From: Rhodobacteraceae bacterium HTCC2083
GTDB taxonomy: Bacteria > Pseudomonadota > Alphaproteobacteria > Rhodobacterales > Rhodobacteraceae
Length of the DNA: 64,000 nucleotides
Reading direction: 5' to 3'
Assembly: GCA_000156115.1 (NCBI GenBank)
Contig: DS995276.1
Span: forward strand, 1,968,476 to 2,032,475
In this document: positions 44,527 to 53,752 of the stretch, one piece after another
Numbering within the stretch: the first letter of the stretch is position 1
How the letters are laid out: every line of letters starts with the position of its first letter
Notes under the pieces: model-generated
What the model was told of the DNA's origin: nothing
Databases searched by the model: none
Seen by the model: the letters and a program-made list of their open reading frames with translations, nothing else
Translations under genes and position numbers: made by a program

Positions 44527-45879
44527 ATGTCGTCTCATGGCACTCCTGTTCCGATGTCCTCCTCTAAGTGCGGACCGCTGATTGGGCGTGCGGATGTGCC
44601 TGGGGATAAATCGATCTCGCACCGCGCACTTATTTTGGGCGCGATGGCGGTGGGTGAGACGTGCATCACGGGTCTGCTTGAGGGTGAAGACGTGCTCGAC
44701 ACAGGCCGCGCGATGCGTTCGTTCGGGGCAGAAGTCACCGATCATGGCGACGGCGAGTGGTCCGTGCACGGCGTCGGTGTTGGCGGTTTTGCTGAGCCGG
44801 AAAATGTGATCGATTGCGGCAACTCCGGCACAGGTGTGCGTTTGATTATGGGCGCGATGGCGACAACTGATATCACTGCGGCTTTCACGGGGGACGCGAG
44901 TTTGAATAGCCGTCCGATGGCGCGGGTCACCGATCCTTTGGCGCTGTTTGGCACCAAGGCTGTTGGCCGTGACGGGGGGCGTTTGCCCATGACGATTGTT
45001 GGCGCGAAGGAGCCTGTTCCCGTGCGCTACACGACGCACGTCCCATCAGCGCAGGTGAAGTCTGCGGTTCTGTTGGCAGGGCTTAACGCACCTGGCCAAA
45101 CCGTGGTCATCGAGAAAGAAGCGACCCGCGATCACACAGAACGCATGTTACAAGGGTTTGGCGCGGAATTGACAGTTGAAGACACGGACGAGGGTCACGT
45201 GATCACTTTGACTGGCCAGCCAGAGTTGGTGCCGCAAGTGATTACGGTGCCGCGCGATCCCAGCTCTGCCGCGTTTCCTGTGTGTGCGGCTTTGATCACA
45301 GAAGGCTCTGACGTTTTGGTGCCCAATATTGGCCTGAACCCCACGCGTGCGGGACTATTTGAGACGCTGCGAGAAATGGGCGCTGATTTATCTTACGAGA
45401 ACGAGCGGATTGAGGGTGGCGAGCCGATGGCGGATCTGCGCGCACGCTTTTCGCCTGACATGAAAGGCATCGAAGTGCCGCCCGCGCGGGCCGCGTCGAT
45501 GATTGATGAATATCCTGTGCTGTCTGTTGTTGCTGCCAATGCGAGCGGTCCGACCGTTATGCGCGGTGTCAAAGAGTTGCGTGTGAAAGAAAGCGATCGC
45601 ATTGAAGCGATGGCAGTTGGCTTGCGTGCGAACGGTGTTGAGGTTGAGGACGGTTCTGATTGGTGGATCGTGCAGGGGTGCGGCATGGGCAATGTGCAAG
45701 GCGGCGCAGAATGTGCGAGTCATCTGGATCACCGCATTGCTATGTCCTTTTTGGTGCTCGGCATGAGCGCGATCAAACCTGTTCGCGTTGATGATGCTGG
45801 CCCTATCGCCACGTCTTTCCCAATTTTTGAGCCGCTAATGGCAGCGCTTGGGGCAAAGATTACACGGCGTAATGCATGA
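44527..45879 (+). CDS. aroA: 3-phosphoshikimate 1-carboxyvinyltransferase (EPSP synthase)
   Basis: Sixth step of the shikimate pathway; 450 aa from ATG 44527 (a TTG six bases earlier is also open). [44 protein letters not shown] and [15 protein letters not shown] are present. The RPMxRV motif and surrounding sequence resemble class II EPSP synthases of alphaproteobacteria rather than the E. coli type. It overlaps the next gene by ATGA in the aroA-membrane protein-cmk run. Confidence 0.95.
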   Translation: MSSHGTPVPMSSSKCGPLIGRADVPGDKSISHRALILGAMAVGETCITGLLEGEDVLDTGRAMRSFGAEVTDHGDGEWSVHGVGVGGFAEPENVIDCGNSGTGVRLIMGAMATTDITAAFTGDASLNSRPMARVTDPLALFGTKAVGRDGGRLPMTIVGAKEPVPVRYTTHVPSAQVKSAVLLAGLNAPGQTVVIEKEATRDHTERMLQGFGAELTVEDTDEGHVITLTGQPELVPQVITVPRDPSSAAFPVCAALITEGSDVLVPNIGLNPTRAGLFETLREMGADLSYENERIEGGEPMADLRARFSPDMKGIEVPPARAASMIDEYPVLSVVAANASGPTVMRGVKELRVKESDRIEAMAVGLRANGVEVEDGSDWWIVQGCGMGNVQGGAECASHLDHRIAMSFLVLGMSAIKPVRVDDAGPIATSFPIFEPLMAALGAKITRRNA

Positions 45880-46385
45880 AGAACCCGCTAGCAGTGCTGC
45901 GGGCATTAGGTGTTGGAGCGCTGTTGCTGTTCTTGTTGATGGTCGCGATCTTGCAATGGAAAATTGCGCCGTATGTGGCGTTTCTTCCGCAAGCCACGCT
46001 TGGGGCGTATACCGATAGTGCACTGGTTGAACTGGGCGATGAGTTGCGGACCAAGGGGCTGGATCGGCTCTATAAAGCGGTCTTGTTGTCGATAGATTTT
46101 CTATTCATCACGATCTTCGGTCTGTGGGTCATGCTCGTGCATATGATGCGCAGCGCCGTTAGCTGGCGGTTTTGGGGCGTTGCGATTGCCGCGCTCTTTA
46201 TGGCGCTTGATTTTGGCGAGGACATGATGCTTGCCATCCGCATGGGGCTTGCAACCAAGGGAAATCTGGACCCGGCGACGCTTACGGCTGAGGTGAGCGC
46301 GGTGCATTGGGTCACGCTTGCAAAATACGCGATTTTCGCGCTCTGTTTAATGTCAGCATTTATAGCATCAAGGAAACGCGGATGA
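45876..46385 (+). CDS. Small integral membrane protein between aroA and cmk
   Basis: 169 aa with about four hydrophobic spans ([64 protein letters not shown]). It has ATGA overlaps with both neighbours, so it is translated with aroA and cmk. No named family is recognised; function unknown. Confidence 0.75.
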   Translation: MKNPLAVLRALGVGALLLFLLMVAILQWKIAPYVAFLPQATLGAYTDSALVELGDELRTKGLDRLYKAVLLSIDFLFITIFGLWVMLVHMMRSAVSWRFWGVAIAALFMALDFGEDMMLAIRMGLATKGNLDPATLTAEVSAVHWVTLAKYAIFALCLMSAFIASRKRG

Positions 46386-46993
46386 CGGGTTTTACAGTTG
46401 CCATTGACGGACCTGCGGCGGCAGGTAAGGGGACGTTGTCCAAGGCGGTAGCGGCTCATTTTGGTTTCGCGCATCTTGATACGGGGCTTTTGTATCGCGC
46501 GGTTGCCGCCAAGACGCTGCTTGGGGTGGAGCCGATTGAGGCCGTTCAAAGACTGACAGCGCAAGATCTGGATGACACTGATTTGCGCACCCCAGAAGTT
46601 GCGCAAGCGGCCAGCAAAGTTGCGGTGATCCCTGAGGTGCGTGCCGCTTTGGTTGATTTTCAACGTGCGTTCGCGGCGCGTGCGGGTGGTGCTGTTCTAG
46701 ACGGGCGTGACATTGGTACGGTGATTTGCCCGGACGCTGCGGTGAAATTGTTTGTCACAGCTTCTGCCGAGGTGCGTGCGGAGCGTCGTTATCTAGAGCT
46801 TTCTGCGAAGGGCGATCCAAGCACGCGTGGGCAGGTTCTGGCAGATGTTCAGGCGCGCGACGAACGGGACATGAACCGTGCAGAGGCCCCTTTGAAGCCT
46901 GCCTCAGACGCGGTTTTGATTGATACATCCGAGCTGAGCATTGAGGCGGCCGTAGCAAGCGCAATTGCCGCCATAGAGGCGCGCAGAGCTTAG
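46382..46993 (+). CDS. cmk: Cytidylate kinase
   Basis: 203 aa, phosphorylates CMP and dCMP. Walker A is in [18 protein letters not shown] at residue 6, and [25 protein letters not shown] and RAERRYLEL follow. Somewhat short but complete. The start at 46382 overlaps the preceding stop. rpsA, its usual downstream neighbour, is 4.3 kb away here. Confidence 0.95.
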   Translation: MTGFTVAIDGPAAAGKGTLSKAVAAHFGFAHLDTGLLYRAVAAKTLLGVEPIEAVQRLTAQDLDDTDLRTPEVAQAASKVAVIPEVRAALVDFQRAFAARAGGAVLDGRDIGTVICPDAAVKLFVTASAEVRAERRYLELSAKGDPSTRGQVLADVQARDERDMNRAEAPLKPASDAVLIDTSELSIEAAVASAIAAIEARRA

Positions 46994-47070
46994 ATGAGCG
47001 ACGCGCGGTCGCCCAAGATGTAACGGATCACATCTCAATAATGGAAGATCAGTGAAATAACGATAGTGGC

Positions 47071-47385
47071 TTAGACTATGCGCAAAATCCACACTGGGAT
47101 CTGCGGCAACTCCATCTTGCGAGAGAGCGTGAACAGATAAATCGTCAGCGGCGTCCACAAGATTACATGAGGTAGGCCAAGCAAGCGGACCATGCCGAGA
47201 CTGTCATACATGGTGAATATGCTGAACGAGGCGATGCCACTTGCGAGCAAGGTCAGAACTGCGGCGATGCGGGTTTGCTTCCATATGAAAAGGGCGAAAG
47301 GTAGGATAAATGCGCTGAACAGGAAGACATTGAGCCAGAGTTGCACCCATGTGGGCAACTGCAATGTTGCGTCTTGGAATGTCAT
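47071..47385 (-). CDS. Small membrane protein, unknown
   Basis: 104 aa. Three hydrophobic spans are visible (LWLNVFLFSAFILPFALFIW, IAAVLTLLASGIASFSIFTMY, LGLPHVILWTPLTIYLFTL). It lies just after cmk in opposite orientation. Similar small proteins occur singly in Roseobacters, but no function can be given. Confidence 0.55.
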   Translation of the reverse strand: MTFQDATLQLPTWVQLWLNVFLFSAFILPFALFIWKQTRIAAVLTLLASGIASFSIFTMYDSLGMVRLLGLPHVILWTPLTIYLFTLSRKMELPQIPVWILRIV

Positions 47386-47424
47386 CTGGCGGACCTCTCT
47401 TGTGTGTGGTCTTGCGGCGCGTGT

Positions 47425-48270
47425 TTACACCAAATCAGCCCATGACACACTAAATTCCTTAAGCGTTGCTTTGGCATCGTCCTCGCTTAGCGCAACTTCA
47501 ACCAAGGTTTTGGTGCGGTCCGACAAGAGGCCGCGCCGTCCGTACATATTTTCGCCATGCCCCGTTAAATAGAGCGCGGCTTTAAAAGGAACCGCGGACA
47601 AAGGGCGTTCATAGAGCGTGCAATAGGCGGCGATTTGCGTGTGTGAACGGTGTTGCGACAAGAACTTCGTGTAGGTCTTATGTGTGCGAAAATCGACATA
47701 GACAGCCGCGCAAGATCCGCAAAACGCGTTGAAGTTATCAAGCGCCACGATCCTTTGTTCGGCGAGTGCGATGAAATAGCCAGTGTCGATCAAATACCCA
47801 CGACCGTTGTTGTCCGCGAGTACATGCTCGACAAACTTCGGATGCAATATATCGTCCGCATCGAACTGCATGTAATAGCCGTCGCGTTTGAGATCACCTG
47901 CAATGTGGCTGATCAATGCGCGCCGCTTATCGCCCTTGTCGTAGAACTTATCGCTGATGTTGGTCTCTATGAAATGGACCCTGTCGTCATCGGGTAGCGC
48001 CGGGCGATCCCGGCCGCATATGTAGACGGTCCAGTTGGGATCACTTTGCGTCATGAACGAGGCCAGCGTGGTCGCGAGATTGGCTTGAACGCGGTCCCAA
48101 TCTTCACTGCGCCTGCGCGACACCAAAGGCATCGCAAAGATCACCAAGGGCGTCTCAGAGGGGACGGGTGTTCCGACGCGACGGTTAAACGCGCGGGCTT
48201 TCATCTGCATTTGAAAGTCGGTTTTGCCGAAACGGATATTGTCGAGGGATTTGAGGATCTTTGAGAGCAC
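47425..48270 (-). CDS. Glycosyltransferase-like protein (GT-A fold)
   Basis: 281 aa. After an N-terminal basic region, PLVIFAMPLVSRRRSEDW and LASFMTQSDPNWTVYICGRDRP have the pattern of a GT2-type nucleotide-sugar domain, and YMQFDADDILHPKFVEHVL near residue 133 supplies a DxD-like DADD metal motif. It resembles the putative rhamnosyltransferase group. Probably modifies a surface glycan. Stands alone inside the cmk-rpsA gap. Confidence 0.72.
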   Translation of the reverse strand: MLSKILKSLDNIRFGKTDFQMQMKARAFNRRVGTPVPSETPLVIFAMPLVSRRRSEDWDRVQANLATTLASFMTQSDPNWTVYICGRDRPALPDDDRVHFIETNISDKFYDKGDKRRALISHIAGDLKRDGYYMQFDADDILHPKFVEHVLADNNGRGYLIDTGYFIALAEQRIVALDNFNAFCGSCAAVYVDFRTHKTYTKFLSQHRSHTQIAAYCTLYERPLSAVPFKAALYLTGHGENMYGRRGLLSDRTKTLVEVALSEDDAKATLKEFSVSWADLV

Positions 48271-48406
48271 GCGCCGTTTCCGTCAGTCAGATAAGTTGAC
48301 GCTATGGTTACTCTGGCATGTGCGTGCTGTGCAAATGGTATTGTGCGCCCCGCACTTGCCTTGGGGGTCGGGCGCACCACCTAAGAAGAAACAAAGGGGC
48401 TTATAT

Positions 48407-48937
48407 ATGCGAGTTTGGATATGCACGATGATGCTTTGCGCGAGCGCTGCAATGGCGGAGCCTGCGACGATGATTGAGCGCTTTGACGCGGGCGCGGGGG
48501 AGCGGTGGCGCTATATTGGCGACAATGTGATGGGCGGCGTATCGTCCGGGCAAGCGCAGATCGGGGCGCAGGGCCTGCATCTTACGGGGCAGGTGAGCAC
48601 GGAGAATAACGGTGGTTTCATCCAAGTGCGCCGTGAGTTTGAAGATGGCTTGGACGCGGATGTTTCGGCCTTGGTGCTGCGCGTGCGCGGGAATGGCGAG
48701 CGCTACACGGTTTTCCTACGCACCCGCCAAGCGCGCCTGCCTTGGCATAACTACAAAGCGTCTTTTGTCGCTGGGTCTGCGTGGTCCGAGGTGCGTTTGG
48801 AGTTGTCCGCGTTTGAGCGCTCGACTTCCGTCTTGCCCGCAACGGTGTCGCCTGAGGATGTGAAGAGCATCGGATTGGCCGCTTACGGCGCGGATTATGA
48901 GGCGGATTTGTGGGTTGGGCGTGTTGAGGCTGAGTAA
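48407..48937 (+). CDS. CIA30-domain protein, exported
   Basis: 176 aa. The ATG at 48407 gives a short signal peptide (MRVWICTMMLCASAAMAEPA). ERFDAGAGERWRYIGDNVMGGVSSGQA, NNGGFIQVRREF and LVLRVRGNGERYTVFLRTR are the CIA30 (NDUFAF1-like) beta-sandwich. In bacteria such proteins are not complex I factors by default; carbohydrate or lipid binding in the periplasm is plausible. The upstream in-frame extension lacks signal character. Confidence 0.82.
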   Translation: MRVWICTMMLCASAAMAEPATMIERFDAGAGERWRYIGDNVMGGVSSGQAQIGAQGLHLTGQVSTENNGGFIQVRREFEDGLDADVSALVLRVRGNGERYTVFLRTRQARLPWHNYKASFVAGSAWSEVRLELSAFERSTSVLPATVSPEDVKSIGLAAYGADYEADLWVGRVEAE

Positions 48938-49358
48938 GGTTTGAGCACGCGAAACGGCGGCTGGGGCGATTGCCCTGCCGCGTTGGTCTTTAATGTATTT
49001 CTAAAAATGGCGGCCGCCATGAAGCGGATCGTTGGAAGGTCTCGGGGATTTTTACGTCCCTTGCTCGCTCTGGCGGCTGTTGACCGCGTAGTCTTGCGCA
49101 AGATCGAAGGCGCTCGCATTGCTGCAAGTCTGTGATCCTGATTTCAGTGGTTAACCGAGGAGGAGTTTGCTTTGAGTGGGTTAAGGAATTGTGAGGGGTG
49201 AGTTCGGTGGGGTGGGAGTGAATGTCGTGCTTGTTTACTGGAGCTTATGTCTTTTTCAAGTTTGCGGTTTCGGTTGTATACAAATGAACCGCCTGTTAAC
49301 CAGTTCTTGCTAAAACGTGCTCTATGATGGGTAGTTCTTTGCAGAACATTGAGGGAAC
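48938..49358. other. Gap with no supported gene
   Basis: About 420 bases between the CIA30 gene and the HAD-membrane gene. Open frames such as 48941-49135 lack homology features and ribosome sites. GC falls sharply after about 49140, marking the edge of the AT-rich segment that holds the next gene. Confidence 0.5.
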
Positions 49359-50852
49359 ATGCAGTCAATTAAACTCCTGATTACAGACTTAGATGACACA
49401 CTTTTCAATTAGTTTGACCAATGGCATGCTTCATTCGAGTACCTATTTTCGGAAATTCGCTCACGTATCCCTTTGAGCGAACTTTCTGATGACGACCTGA
49501 AGTTGGAAATCAGGACAATTCACACAGTAGCTGAAACTAGCGAATACTCTTTTCTTGTAGACGAATTGCCATGTCTGTCGTCTAAATTTCCGAATATGGC
49601 TATTCGCGATGAGTTTGCTGGTGTGCTTGTCGAATATAAACGCAAGCGAAGAAAAGCATTGCGTTTGTTTCCCGGTGTGATGAAAACCTTAGAAAAGCTC
49701 AAAAGTTCTGGGGTGAAGTTAGTAGCTTACACCGAGTCCATGGAGTATCACACGGTCGAAAGACTTAAGGTGCTTGGTTTAGATGGAGTGATTGATCATC
49801 TGTATAGTCGTGATGACCATGCTTCACCCGCACACATTGAAAAAGTAAGGCTTAGAACTGAGCCTGATGAAAACTATGCACTTGCCAATACGCGTCACAC
49901 CAAGCTCGAGATCAGTCACAGGAAGCCAGCGACTGAAATTCTAGAGAGGATTATTGCCGAATGCGGTGTTGATAAGTCTCAGTGCCTCTATGTTGGCGAC
50001 AGTCCTATGAAAGATATCGCTATGGCTAACGCTTGCGGGATTACTAGTGTTCTAATTACTCACCCAAATTCGAAGCTTAATGATGAGCGTTACGAGCTAT
50101 TGCGAAGCGTAACGCATTGGACTGATGCTGAAGTTTCTGACGAAAAAATTGTCACGCCAACACCGACCCATACGATTTCGACATTCGCAGAGCTATTAGC
50201 TTTGTTTGATTTTGGCTTAGCGAGATCGGTGTCACCGGAAGTGCTGACAGTTTGGGAAAAAACGATCGAAGTTCAAATGCATTTCAACGATATTCAGTTG
50301 AGAATTCGATCACTTTATGCATCTGTTATGGTTGGTATCGTTGGAGCAACTGGAGCAGTGATTGCAACTGTGGAGGATCCTAGCTTTGAGATTGGGAATC
50401 TTTCATTCCATTTCGTGTTTATTGCAATTTTCGCTATTTTACTTTCCAACGCTCTTTTTTACATGATGGACCGTCACTGGTATCATCGGTTTTTACAAGG
50501 TGCTGTGATGAACGCAGTAAAAATTGAGAAAGAATTTGGATCAGTTTTGGCGGGAATCCGGCTCAGCCACGAAATTAGTTATAAGAGTAAATTTTCTTTT
50601 GCAAAATTTAGTTTTATCTATTTTGCGACATTTGCACTTAGGAAAGTGAGAGGCCAATATTTACGGGACAGCTTAGAAATTTCTTCCGATGACAGGTTGG
50701 AAATTTTCTATAGAGGTATTTATAAACCTGCCGTTATTTTACTCGGTGTCACGTTTTTTTGCGGAGGGTTGAAATATGATGGGGCCGCTATCTATGAATT
50801 GGTATTAAACCTTCTTCCTTTTGAGGGTACACATGGCTACTTCGGTGGCTAG
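49359..50852 (+). pseudogene. HAD hydrolase fused to a C-terminal membrane domain, interrupted by amber codon
   Basis: The ATG at 49359 with GAGGGA upstream begins MQSIKLLITDLDDTLFN, which contains the HAD nucleophile motif DLDDT. A TAG at 49410-49412 follows, then FDQWHASFEYLF continues in the same frame to 50852. Reinitiation would lose the nucleophile. HAD motif II (LVAYTES), the lysine in SHRKPATEI and motif IV (YVGDSPMKDIAMA) are downstream. The C-terminal 190 residues hold two close membrane spans (SLYASVMVGIVGATGAVIA, FHFVFIAIFAILLSNALFY), the phrase DRHWYHRFLQGAV and a third span near the end. Low GC sets it apart from its neighbours. About 497 residues when read through. Confidence 0.7.
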
Positions 50853-50908
50853 TGGTGTAATGGATCTGGTTTGTGTTTCGTAAAGCCCGAATAGCACATT
50901 CATGTGCC

Positions 50909-51046
50909 GGGCTATCGCCAGACCGCTCGACAGGGCTGGCGATTTTGTGAGGGCAGACATCCTCATAAATGTTCGACGGATTTGGCAGGGATAAAGTGCT
51001 GCCTCAGAACTGATAGTTCGCCTGCCCAGCGGTCTGGCGATAGCCC
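50909..51046. repeat. Perfect 19 bp inverted repeat flanking 100 bp
   Basis: GGGCTATCGCCAGACCGCT at 50909-50927 is the exact reverse complement of the bases at 51028-51046. The enclosed 100 bp has no gene. It could be a small non-autonomous element or a long-range RNA hairpin upstream of rpsA. Confidence 0.75.
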
Positions 51047-51142
51047 TGCGCCGCGACAGGAAGTCCTTGCTCCACACGCGATTCCCCTCTATACGCGCGA
51101 GCGTCGAGACGGTGGTTAACACCGCGCGCACTTGAGATGAGT

Positions 51143-51175
51143 AGGGTTGGAGCTTCCAGCCCTCTTTTTATTTTG
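51143..51175 (+). terminator. Terminator-like hairpin in the rpsA leader
   Basis: AGGGTTGGA pairs with TCCAGCCCT (one G-T pair) over a 3 nt loop, followed by CTTTTTATTTT. It lies about 90 bp before rpsA, so it is either a terminator of upstream transcripts or an attenuator of rpsA. Confidence 0.6.
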
Positions 51176-51265
51176 CGTGAAACCGGATCGACCAAAGCAA
51201 CCCAAAGACCGGCGGAGACAACCGCACGGCCAGTAAAACAACGTTAAAAGGATATGAAACGCCAC

Positions 51266-52939
51266 ATGGCTAATCTAATGGACGAGTTTGAAGCACTCTT
51301 AAGCGAAAGCTTCGAAATGGACACACCCGATGAAGGGACAGTTGTCAAAGGTAAGGTCATCGCAATCGAAGCGGGCCAAGCCATTATCGACGTAGGCTAC
51401 AAGATGGAAGGCCGCGTCGACATCAAAGAATTCGCAAACCCTGGTGAAGCTCCTGAAATCGCTGTTGGCGACGAAGTTGAAGTGTTCCTGCGCTCCGCAG
51501 AGAACTCACGCGGCGAAGCGGTTATCTCTCGTGAGATGGCGCGCCGTGAGGAAGCTTGGGATCGCCTTGAGAAGGCATACGCAGACGAAGAGCGCGTTGA
51601 AGGCGCAATCTTTGGTCGCGTTAAAGGCGGCTTTACGGTTGATCTTGGCGGCGCGGTTGCGTTCTTGCCAGGTTCTCAGGTTGACGTGCGCCCTGTGCGT
51701 GACGCGGGCCCACTTATGGGTCTTAAGCAGCCGTTCCAAATCCTCAAGATGGACCGTCGTCGTGGCAACATCGTTGTTTCGCGTCGTGCAATCCTTGAAG
51801 AGTCCCGCGCAGAACAGCGTGCAGAAGTCATCGGCAACCTCACTGAAGGTCAAGCGGTTGACGGCGTTGTCAAAAACATCACCGAGTACGGCGCATTCGT
51901 CGATCTTGGCGGCGTAGACGGTCTTCTTCACGTGACAGACATGGCATGGCGCCGTGTGAACCACCCGTCCGAGATTTTGACAATCGGCGAGACGGTCAAG
52001 GTTCAGGTCATCAAGATCAACAAAGAGACGCACCGCATCTCCTTGGGCATGAAGCAGTTGCAAGAAGATCCATGGGATCTGGTTGCTGGCAAGTACCCAC
52101 TCGAGTCCACGCACACAGGTCGTGTCACCAACATCACTGATTACGGCGCATTCGTTGAGCTGGAGCCAGGTGTTGAGGGTCTCGTACACGTTTCCGAAAT
52201 GTCCTGGACAAAGAAGAACGTACACCCGGGCAAGATCGTGTCTACGTCTCAGGAAGTCGAAGTCATGGTTCTGGAAATCGACGGCACAAAGCGTCGCGTT
52301 TCTCTTGGTCTCAAGCAGACACAGCGCAACCCATGGGAAGTCTTTGCAGAGCAGTTCCCTGAGGGCACTGAGGTTGAAGGCGAAGTCAAGAACATCACCG
52401 AGTTCGGTTTGTTCATTGGCCTCGAGGGCGACATCGACGGCATGGTTCACCTCTCCGACCTATCTTGGGACGAGCGCGGCGAAGAAGCCATTCAGAGCTA
52501 CCACAAGAACGACATCGTTCAGGCGGTTGTTTCCGAAGTCGACGTTGAGAAAGAGCGTATCTCCCTCTCCGTTAAAGCGCTTGGCGGCGACAAGTTCGCT
52601 GAAGCGGTTGGCGGCGTGAAGCGCGGTTCCATCGTGACTGTCACAGTGACAGCCATCGAAGAGGGCGGCGTTGAGGTTGAGTATGAAGGCATGAAGTCCT
52701 TCATCCGTCGTTCTGATCTGTCCCGTGACCGTGCCGAGCAGCGCCCAGAGCGTTTCTCCGTTGGCGATAAAGTCGACGTGCGCATCACAAACGTGGACGC
52801 GAAGACACGCCGTTTGGGTGTCTCCGTGAAAGCGCGCGAGATCGCAGAAGAGAAGGAAGCGGTTGAGCAGTATGGTTCTTCTGATAGCGGCGCGTCCTTG
52901 GGTGATATCCTTGGCGCAGCTTTGAAGTCTGACGACTAA
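51266..52939 (+). CDS. rpsA: 30S ribosomal protein S1
   Basis: Largest ribosomal protein, binds mRNA during initiation; 557 aa from ATG 51266. An in-frame ATG at 51254 gives four more residues, but AAGGA would be only 1-2 bases from it. Six S1 repeats can be followed, for example GTVVKGKVIAIEAGQAIIDVG, VDGVVKNITEYGAFVDLGGVDGLLHVTDMAW, HTGRVTNITDYGAFVELEPGVEGLVHVSEMSW and GEVKNITEFGLFIGL. Normally cmk is directly upstream in this group; here 4.3 kb intervene. A strong terminator follows. Confidence 0.96.
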   Translation: MANLMDEFEALLSESFEMDTPDEGTVVKGKVIAIEAGQAIIDVGYKMEGRVDIKEFANPGEAPEIAVGDEVEVFLRSAENSRGEAVISREMARREEAWDRLEKAYADEERVEGAIFGRVKGGFTVDLGGAVAFLPGSQVDVRPVRDAGPLMGLKQPFQILKMDRRRGNIVVSRRAILEESRAEQRAEVIGNLTEGQAVDGVVKNITEYGAFVDLGGVDGLLHVTDMAWRRVNHPSEILTIGETVKVQVIKINKETHRISLGMKQLQEDPWDLVAGKYPLESTHTGRVTNITDYGAFVELEPGVEGLVHVSEMSWTKKNVHPGKIVSTSQEVEVMVLEIDGTKRRVSLGLKQTQRNPWEVFAEQFPEGTEVEGEVKNITEFGLFIGLEGDIDGMVHLSDLSWDERGEEAIQSYHKNDIVQAVVSEVDVEKERISLSVKALGGDKFAEAVGGVKRGSIVTVTVTAIEEGGVEVEYEGMKSFIRRSDLSRDRAEQRPERFSVGDKVDVRITNVDAKTRRLGVSVKAREIAEEKEAVEQYGSSDSGASLGDILGAALKSDD

Positions 52940-52963
52940 GCTTTGATGTGTAAGATTTGAGAG

Positions 52964-52999
52964 AGGCCCCGTGGGAGTGATCCTGCGGGGCCTTTTTTG
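52964..52999 (+). terminator. rpsA terminator
   Basis: AGGCCCCG and CGGGGCCT form a perfect 8 bp stem with a 14 nt loop, and TTTTTT follows. It begins 24 bp after the rpsA stop. Confidence 0.9.
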
Positions 53000-53067
53000 T
53001 TTAGGGCGGTGAATGGCGGCTTGGAGCCCGAATTACGTGATGCCGCACCTTGCAGCCATGTCAGCTT

Positions 53068-53661
53068 TCAGGTGCCCAGATCGGGGATGATGTCGAAGAT
53101 ATTCATTCCCTGCATGGTGTCTTTCTTGAAGCGGTCGGCCGTCAAGAGTTGCGCATAGCCATGCACAAGGCTCCACACGAACATCTGCTGCTTCGCTTCA
53201 ACTTTGGCGGCATCCCCATGATACCGGCCAAAGTCTTTCGATAGGTCCGCCAAGATCACAAAGCATGCGCCGACATGGCGCAAAAGGTCGGGGTCGCTTG
53301 AAGACACTCTATCGCGGGCGAACATCAATTCGTATAAAGCTGGGAGTTCCTGTGCGAATGCCACATAGCCGAGTAATGCCGCCTGCCGACGGGCGCCGCG
53401 ATCCGCAGTCTCTTTGACGCCCCTCTTCATGTAAGTTTCCAATTCCGCATAGCCTTGTGCTGCGAGGGCGGTCAACAGTGCCTCTTTGTTCGCGAAATGG
53501 TTTTGCGGAGCGGTCGCGCTTACACCGGCCGCTTGAGCGCACTTTCTCAAAGACAAATTACTGTGGCCCTCGGTCTCGAGCAGTCGGCGCGCGGCGGCGA
53601 GCAGAGACTCTCTGAGATTGCCGTGATGATAAGGCTTTGTGTCTTTGGCTTCTGTCTTCAT
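53068..53661 (-). CDS. TetR-family repressor
   Basis: 197 aa from ATG 53661. The longer frame to 53733 runs through the operator and is not used. The N-terminal HTH is LSLRKCAQAAGVSATAPQNHFANKEALL, and the C-terminal part has the WHG-type pattern (ELPALYELMFARDRV, MFVWSLVHGYAQLL). Divergent from an alpha/beta hydrolase with a 91 bp gap full of related half-sites, so it very likely represses that gene and itself. The ligand is probably the hydrolase substrate. Confidence 0.92.
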   Translation of the reverse strand: MKTEAKDTKPYHHGNLRESLLAAARRLLETEGHSNLSLRKCAQAAGVSATAPQNHFANKEALLTALAAQGYAELETYMKRGVKETADRGARRQAALLGYVAFAQELPALYELMFARDRVSSSDPDLLRHVGACFVILADLSKDFGRYHGDAAKVEAKQQMFVWSLVHGYAQLLTADRFKKDTMQGMNIFDIIPDLGT

Positions 53662-53742
53662 ATGTGCAGTGTAAACTTTTTCTTGACAGTCATGCAATAC
53701 GCGAATACGGATATGTACAATGCAAATATGCACTGCACATAT
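53660..53742. promoter_or_regulatory. TetR operators in the divergent gap
   Basis: A 32 bp imperfect palindrome at 53711-53742 starts ATATGTACAATGCA and ends TGCACTGCACATAT. A further half-site ATATGTGCAGTG at 53660-53671 is the exact reverse complement of the right arm at 53731-53742 and overlaps the tetR start codon. The common half-site is ATATGTRCARTG. The palindrome ends 10 bp before the hydrolase ATG, covering its ribosome site or promoter. Confidence 0.75.
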
Positions 53743-53752
53743 AGGAGCTAAG

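Larger units (their letters stand above)
50853..51265. other. Upstream region of rpsA with a long inverted repeat and a hairpin
   Basis: No gene is supported in these 410 bases. A perfect 19 bp inverted repeat (50909-50927 with 51028-51046) spans a 100 bp interval. A terminator-like hairpin lies at 51143-51175. The rpsA promoter is expected between that hairpin and the start or further up. Confidence 0.55.

Noticed and set aside
48941-49135. 64-codon frame after the CIA30 gene
   Set aside because: No ribosome site, no motif, and equal-length frames on the other strand; likely chance.
51506-52450. Minus-strand open frame of 314 codons opposite rpsA
   Set aside because: Low-stop shadow caused by the strong codon bias of rpsA; no start site or domain.
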